A stretch of 8,029 nt of DNA from Streptosporangiaceae bacterium (lineage in GTDB: Bacteria > Actinomycetota > Actinomycetes > Streptosporangiales > Streptosporangiaceae), in contig JASHTQ010000590.1 of assembly GCA_030040475.1 (NCBI GenBank), positions 1-8,029 on the forward strand. The letters are read 5' to 3'. Of this stretch, positions 4,276-8,029 are shown one piece after another. The notes beneath the pieces were generated by a model. It saw nothing but the letters and a program-made list of their open reading frames with translations, was not told the DNA's origin and did no database searches. Both the position numbers and the translations under genes were made by a program. The first letter of the stretch is position 1; each line of letters starts with the position of its first letter.

Positions 4276-6663
4276 ATGTCCGGTGGAGCGCGGCCCTTGC
4301 CCGCGGCGCGGTCGGGGAGCGAGTCGGATGCCGGGAGGCTGTTCGCCGCGGCCCAGACCGACTTCTCCCGCTACGAGGTGATCAAGGACCTTGTCGACGA
4401 GTGCATCGACCTGTCGCTGAACTACCGGCAGAGCGGGCACCCAGGCGGGTCGCGGTCCAAGGTGCACATGATGCTCGCCCTGCTGCTGTCCGGGGCCATG
4501 CGCTGGGACGTGCTGCGGCCGTGGCGCCGGTTCGGCGACCGCTTCGTGCTGTCGGCGGGCCACACGGTGCCGCTGGTCTACGCCACGCTCGCGGTGCTCA
4601 ACGAGGCGATCAGGGCGCGGCACGAGCGCACCGGCGAGGAGGCTTTCGCCTTCCCCGACGACGGGCGCTGGGCGCTGACCTGGGAGTGGCTGCTGCGGCT
4701 CCGGCGCAACGGCGGGCTGCCCGGGCACGCCGAGATGGAGGGCAAGACGCTCTTCCTGAAGTTCAACACCGGGCCGTCGGGCCACGGCATGCCGCCCGCC
4801 GCCGGCGAGGCGCTCGCCTTGAAACTGGCCGGCGCGGGCGAGGTGAAGGTGTTCGTGTTCGAGGGGGAGGGCGGGCTGACCCCTGGTTCCGCGCACGAGA
4901 CCAAGAACAGCGCGTGGGGCCTGGGCCTGGACAACCTGGTCTTCATGGTCGACTGGAACGACTTCGGCATCGACCCGCGGCCCGCCTCGAGCGTGGTGGC
5001 GGGAACTCCCGAGGACTGGTTCGCGCCGTACGGCTGGCGGGTCACCGGGACCGAGCACGGCATGGAGTGGGGCCCGGTCACCCGCACGGTCCTGGACGCC
5101 GTGTGCGGCGTTTCCGGCGCTGGCCTGGCGCCGACGATGGCCTGGTTCGCCACGCAGAAGGGGCGGGGGTACGGCAAGGTCGACGCGGCGAGTCACGGTA
5201 CGGCGTGGCCGATGAACGCGCCGCAGTTCTGGGCGGTGCGGCGCGAGTTCATGGACAGGTACGGGGTGACGTACGAGGGTTACGGCGAGCCGGCGCCGTC
5301 CGACCCGGCCGCGGTGCAGGCGCAGGCGACCGCCAACCTGCAGGTGGCAATGAGCGTGCTGCGGCGAGACGAGGACCTGGTGACCTGGCTGTCGGATCGG
5401 CTGCTCGCGATCGCGGACACCGTGCCGGCGGACGTTCCCGGCTTCCGGCTCGGCTCGTCGTCGGGCCTGTACAGCGACCGGCGAATCTTCGACGTCGCGC
5501 AGTACCCGGACGCGATGTGGAAGAAGCCCGGCGAGAAGGCGCCGAACCGGGCCGGGCTGGCCGCCTGGGCGGCGTACGTGAACTCGCTCGCGCTGCGGGA
5601 CTACGGGCGGCCGCTGTTCATCGCGGCTTCGGCCGACCTGGCCGAGTCCACCAACATCGCCGGGTTCGGGCAGGACTGGGACGGCTCCCCGGGGACCGGG
5701 TGGTATGAGCGGTCCACGAATCCGTTCGGCGCGCTGCTTCCGACCGAGATCACCGAGTTCACCAACGCGGGGATGATGGCCGGTCTTGCCACGGTCAACC
5801 TGGCCGACCACCCGTTCGAGGAGTTCAACGGCTTCTGGGGGTCCTGCTCGACGTACGGGTCGTTCTCGTACCTGAAGTACGGGCCGATCCGGCTGTTCAG
5901 CCAGCTTGCCCAGGACAGCGAGCTCAAGGTCGGCAAGCTGCTGTGGATCGCCGGGCACTCGGGGCCGGAGACCGCGGAGGACTCGCGCACGCACTTCGGC
6001 ATCTTCTCGATCGGGGTCACCCAGCTGTTTCCCGAGGGCCACGTGATCGACCTGCATCCGTGGGAGTACAACGAGGTGCCGGTGATGCTCGGCGCCGCGT
6101 TCTCGCTCGACGTGCCGATCGTGGCGCTGCACCTGACCAGGCCGCCTGTCGAGATCCCGGACCGGGAGGCGCTCGGCATGCCCTCGCACTTCGAGGCGGC
6201 GCGCGGGGCCTATGTGCTGCGGGATTACCGGCCCGGCCTGCCGCGCGGCGGTGTCGTCTTCGTCCGCGGCACGATGCCGGTCAGGAACGTGGTGAGCCTG
6301 CTGCCCGAGCTTGACACAAGGGGCATCAACGTGAAGATCGTCGCGGCGCTCAGCCCGCAGCTGTTCGCGCGGCAGCCCCTGGATTATCAGCGGTCGGTGG
6401 CCAGCCCTGCGGAGCGGCTGGACGCCATGGTCATCACCAACGGCGCGTTCAAGCTGATGCGCGAGTGGGCCGGCGGGCCGCTGGCCCGGGAGTACTCGCT
6501 GTCGTCGGACTGGGACGACAGATGGCGAACCGGGGGCTCGGTCGCGGAGGTGATCGAGGAGGCGCACCTGGACGAGGCGCACATCCTCGCGGCGCTCGAG
6601 CGGTTCGCCGGCGAGCGCGACGATCGCCGACGGCGGCTGCGGGAACTGGTAGAGGATGCCTGA
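4276..6663 (+). CDS. Transketolase-like ThDP-dependent enzyme (795 aa, divergent)
   Basis: It should move a two-carbon ketol unit between sugar phosphates with ThDP and a divalent metal. All three transketolase domains are present in order: ThDP-binding (about 30-330), pyrimidine-binding (about 420-625), C-terminal (about 640-780). By hand alignment to E. coli TktA as I recall it, these match: H55 (SGHPGG; TktA H26), H96 (SAGHTVP; H66), H151 (PGH; H100), H307 (ASHG; H261), R425 (R358), the SADLAES segment 452-458, E494 (catalytic E411), H561/D569/H573 with the spacing of H461/D469/H473, and R622 (R520). Sugar-phosphate contacts therefore look intact. Oddities: the metal-binding GDG is GEG (G197-E198-G199), with N228 still exactly 30 residues on, and the Glu five residues after that Asp is P203. 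The protein exceeds the usual 660-700 residues through extra segments at about 115-145, before 450 and at 505-555. It is divergent from the aminotransferase and probably monocistronic. An unrecognised ThDP subfamily with another substrate is possible; phosphoketolase is unlikely. Confidence 0.9.
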   Translation: MSGGARPLPAARSGSESDAGRLFAAAQTDFSRYEVIKDLVDECIDLSLNYRQSGHPGGSRSKVHMMLALLLSGAMRWDVLRPWRRFGDRFVLSAGHTVPLVYATLAVLNEAIRARHERTGEEAFAFPDDGRWALTWEWLLRLRRNGGLPGHAEMEGKTLFLKFNTGPSGHGMPPAAGEALALKLAGAGEVKVFVFEGEGGLTPGSAHETKNSAWGLGLDNLVFMVDWNDFGIDPRPASSVVAGTPEDWFAPYGWRVTGTEHGMEWGPVTRTVLDAVCGVSGAGLAPTMAWFATQKGRGYGKVDAASHGTAWPMNAPQFWAVRREFMDRYGVTYEGYGEPAPSDPAAVQAQATANLQVAMSVLRRDEDLVTWLSDRLLAIADTVPADVPGFRLGSSSGLYSDRRIFDVAQYPDAMWKKPGEKAPNRAGLAAWAAYVNSLALRDYGRPLFIAASADLAESTNIAGFGQDWDGSPGTGWYERSTNPFGALLPTEITEFTNAGMMAGLATVNLADHPFEEFNGFWGSCSTYGSFSYLKYGPIRLFSQLAQDSELKVGKLLWIAGHSGPETAEDSRTHFGIFSIGVTQLFPEGHVIDLHPWEYNEVPVMLGAAFSLDVPIVALHLTRPPVEIPDREALGMPSHFEAARGAYVLRDYRPGLPRGGVVFVRGTMPVRNVVSLLPELDTRGINVKIVAALSPQLFARQPLDYQRSVASPAERLDAMVITNGAFKLMREWAGGPLAREYSLSSDWDDRWRTGGSVAEVIEEAHLDEAHILAALERFAGERDDRRRRLRELVEDA

Positions 6664-6670
6664 TACCCCT

Positions 6671-6692
6671 AGGCCCGTAGCCAGCTGGGCTT
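6671..6692 (+). terminator. Weak hairpin just after the transketolase-like gene
   Basis: AGGCCC (6671-6676) pairs with GGGCTT (6687-6692) with one G-T wobble around a 10-nt loop, starting 8 nt after the stop codon. It is short and has no U-tract; it may only assist the stronger hairpin that follows. Confidence 0.25.
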
Positions 6693-6699
6693 GACCGGA

Positions 6700-6758
6700 A
6701 TATCACCGCTCGTGCTAGAAGAATCTGCTTTTCTTTTCTTCCGAACGAGCGGTGGTAT
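6700..6758. terminator. Long hairpin between convergent genes, probable bidirectional terminator
   Basis: ATATCACCGCTCGT (6700-6713) pairs with ACGAGCGGTGGTAT (6745-6758): 14 base pairs with a single T-G wobble, including 10 perfect G/C-rich pairs. Inside it, GAAGAA (6718-6723) pairs with TTCTTC (6736-6741), leaving a 12-nt pyrimidine-rich loop. It lies 36 nt after the transketolase-like stop and 33 nt beyond the DUF397 stop on the other strand, where a terminator for both is expected. There is no U-run on either side, which is common for actinobacterial terminators. It could also mark the edge of the low-GC accessory segment. Confidence 0.7.
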
Positions 6759-6791
6759 GACCAGTTCCCACACGGTGAGATACGGGCAGGT

Positions 6792-7004
6792 TCAGCCCCG
6801 AACGCCCCGGTCTTGCTTGATACGCCACATCAGTCTGGTCCACTGCTCGGAGCTGAACTCAAGGACAACGCCTGAGTGGTTACGGGAGTCCCTGGCCAGG
6901 ACAAGCGAACCGGCTTTGGCCACCTCGACGCATTCGCCCACTCCGGCGCTCGCGCTGCTCTTGCGCCAGATAAGTCCTCCATGTCCGTTTGCCTGTACGG
7001 CCAT
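6792..7004 (-). CDS. DUF397 domain protein
   Basis: A complete 70-residue protein that is essentially one DUF397 domain: WRKSSAS (13-19), the conserved Cys block ECVEVA (24-29), LARDSRNHSG (36-45), VVLEF (46-50) and a late Trp (W55). DUF397 proteins are small cytosolic actinobacterial proteins, usually encoded next to XRE/DUF5753 regulators; some such pairs affect development or antibiotic production and have been compared with toxin-antitoxin pairs, but the molecular role is unsettled. ATG 7004 was chosen because of the strong SD at 7011-7018; a longer frame back to ATG 7157 adds 51 residues unlike the family. The regulator lies upstream on the same strand, 159 nt away, a wider gap than usual, so DUF397 may also have its own promoter. 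A poor -10-like TATGCT (complement 7061-7066) exists without a convincing -35. Confidence 0.92.
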   Translation of the reverse strand: MAVQANGHGGLIWRKSSASAGVGECVEVAKAGSLVLARDSRNHSGVVLEFSSEQWTRLMWRIKQDRGVRG

Positions 7005-7010
7005 AAAACA

Positions 7011-7018
7011 CCCTCCCC
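7011..7018 (-). promoter_or_regulatory. Ribosome binding site of the DUF397 gene
   Basis: The minus strand reads GGGGAGGG, 6 nt before ATG 7004. It decides this start against the in-frame ATG at 7157. Confidence 0.8.
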
Positions 7019-7163
7019 TGACCCTGATTACGAGACTCCTTGTACGACGCGGCGGGCGATAGCATACACGGAAGTCATAACCGACCACCGTGTGACCGTA
7101 AAGTTTGAACAACCTTTGCCGCAGAGCACCGCAGGGGCCGGTTGCTCGCACGAACATGAAAAG

Positions 7164-8029
7164 TTATATCCTGGACATTTCTCCTGCCACGCTGCGCATG
7201 AGCGTGATGGAATCTGCCGCCGGAAGCGCAGCTTCGATCAGTGTTTCGAAATCCTCCTTGGCAAGCGCGACGGCAAGCGCATCCCTAGGGTCATCCCCGG
7301 TGAGCATCGCAAGCGCCCCCCTGTCTGCGTCGAGGAACAAGATGTCGGGCAGCGCACCGTCGAACTCCAGCAGGTTGAACGACTCGATCAGCCCCGGATG
7401 GGCGCCGGCCTTGAAGGGAATCACCCGGACCGTAACCAGATCGTCCCGCTCCGCCCGGTCGGCGACGCGGCGAAGCTGAGTGGCCATTATGGCTGAATCC
7501 TTCTCAATTCCGATATGTCGGCGAATGGCAGCTTCGTCCAGAACGAAATACTGGCGAGGCGGAATCGACCGCCGCGCAAGCTCCGCCTGACGCTGCATCC
7601 GAAGTCCTACGATAGACCTTATCTTTCCGGGCTCGACTCGCCCGCCGATGGTAACAGCCTCCGAATATTCGGCGGTCTGCAGCAGGCCAGGTACTAGTCC
7701 GAGATGAAATTGCTTGATAACCGTGGCGCCGGCCTCGAAACCGACGTAGGTTAGGTATTCTTGAGGGACATCATCTCGGTAGCGATCCCACCATCCGCGT
7801 TCGCGCGCCGCCCGGTTAAGAGCGTGCAGACGATCCCGATGGCTCTCTGAAGTCACGCCGTACTCTGACAGCAGTGCATCAAGATCCACCTTGGTGATCA
7901 TGCTGCGCCCGCCCTCTACCCTGATCAGCTTGGAGGGCGACCACTCCAGGTCGCCGGCGACCCGCTCCTGGGTAAGCTCGCGCTCCTTTCGGAGGCGGAC
8001 CAGTTCGGTACGCAGGAGGGCGCTCTGGA
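7164..8029 (-). CDS. XRE-family transcriptional regulator with DUF5753 C-terminal domain (5' end missing)
   Basis: Visible are 287 codons and the TAA stop (7164-7166). The frame stays open to the right edge, so only a few N-terminal residues are likely missing. The N-terminal helix-turn-helix reads LVRLRKERELTQERVAGDLE followed by WSPSKLIRVEGG (codons about 6-37), the XRE pattern with the recognition helix at WSPSKLIRVE, then DLDALLSEYGV. It continues into a DUF5753 domain with FEAGATVIKQFHLGLVPGLL, QTAEYSEAV, LRMQRQAELARR, VLDEAAIRRHIG, VIPFKAGAHPG and FNLLEFDGALPDILFLDA, a putative sensor/dimerisation domain. ATG 7901 is not the real start, because it would delete the DNA-binding domain. 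It is probably a regulator acting with the DUF397 protein downstream. Base composition is less G/C-rich than in the genes at 1-6663, suggesting a separate origin. Confidence 0.93.
   Translation of the reverse strand, partial: QSALLRTELVRLRKERELTQERVAGDLEWSPSKLIRVEGGRSMITKVDLDALLSEYGVTSESHRDRLHALNRAARERGWWDRYRDDVPQEYLTYVGFEAGATVIKQFHLGLVPGLLQTAEYSEAVTIGGRVEPGKIRSIVGLRMQRQAELARRSIPPRQYFVLDEAAIRRHIGIEKDSAIMATQLRRVADRAERDDLVTVRVIPFKAGAHPGLIESFNLLEFDGALPDILFLDADRGALAMLTGDDPRDALAVALAKEDFETLIEAALPAADSITLMRSVAGEMSRI

Noticed and set aside
4243..6582. A 779-codon open frame antisense to the transketolase-like gene
   Set aside because: It is a composition artefact: Arg/His/Val/Pro-rich, no domains, and exactly opposite a gene with intact catalytic motifs and a strong RBS.
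6792..7157. A longer DUF397 protein starting at ATG 7157
   Set aside because: The extra 51 residues do not resemble the family and would span the intergenic region. ATG 7004 has a strong, well-spaced RBS.

Overview
The window is chromosomal DNA from a high-GC actinomycete, probably of the Streptomyces / Streptosporangiales kind. The evidence is strong G/C bias at third codon positions, GTG starts, GGAGG-type ribosome binding sites, and an XRE regulator with a DUF5753-type sensor domain next to a DUF397 gene, a pairing almost confined to filamentous actinobacteria. I found no tRNA, rRNA, CRISPR array, transposase or integrase.

Region by region. (1) 1-1221, minus: most of a membrane sensor histidine kinase of the NarL/DesK type, cut by the left edge, with a tandem repeat near its N-terminus and a possible short leader ORF upstream. 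(2) 1390-2953, plus, divergent from the kinase: a tight three-gene operon with a four-helix membrane protein, an eight-helix membrane protein built from four internal repeats (DUF347/COG4705 type), and a 66-residue protein with a basic head and acidic tail. (3) 2977-4161, minus: a PLP-dependent class I/II aminotransferase, probably made from a leaderless mRNA. (4) 4162-4275: a compact divergent promoter region with a direct repeat and an imperfect hairpin. (5) 4276-6663, plus: a 795-residue transketolase-like ThDP enzyme, longer than normal, with two substitutions in the cofactor/dimer-interface motif. (6) 6664-6791: a spacer between convergent genes with a long hairpin, probably a bidirectional terminator. 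(7) 6792-8029, minus: a DUF397 gene and an XRE/DUF5753 regulator cut by the right edge, in DNA of clearly lower GC.

How they may work together (inference): the kinase, with a response regulator that would lie to the left of the window, may control the divergent membrane-protein operon. The aminotransferase and transketolase share one intergenic control region and could be co-regulated enzymes of sugar-phosphate / amino-donor metabolism, though the substrates cannot be read from the sequence. The XRE-DUF397 pair looks like an independent accessory module.

No demonstrably new system is visible. The items most worth a second look are the divergent transketolase and its shared promoter region with the aminotransferase, the four-fold repeat membrane protein in an operon opposite a sensor kinase, and the long hairpin at the edge of the low-GC module.
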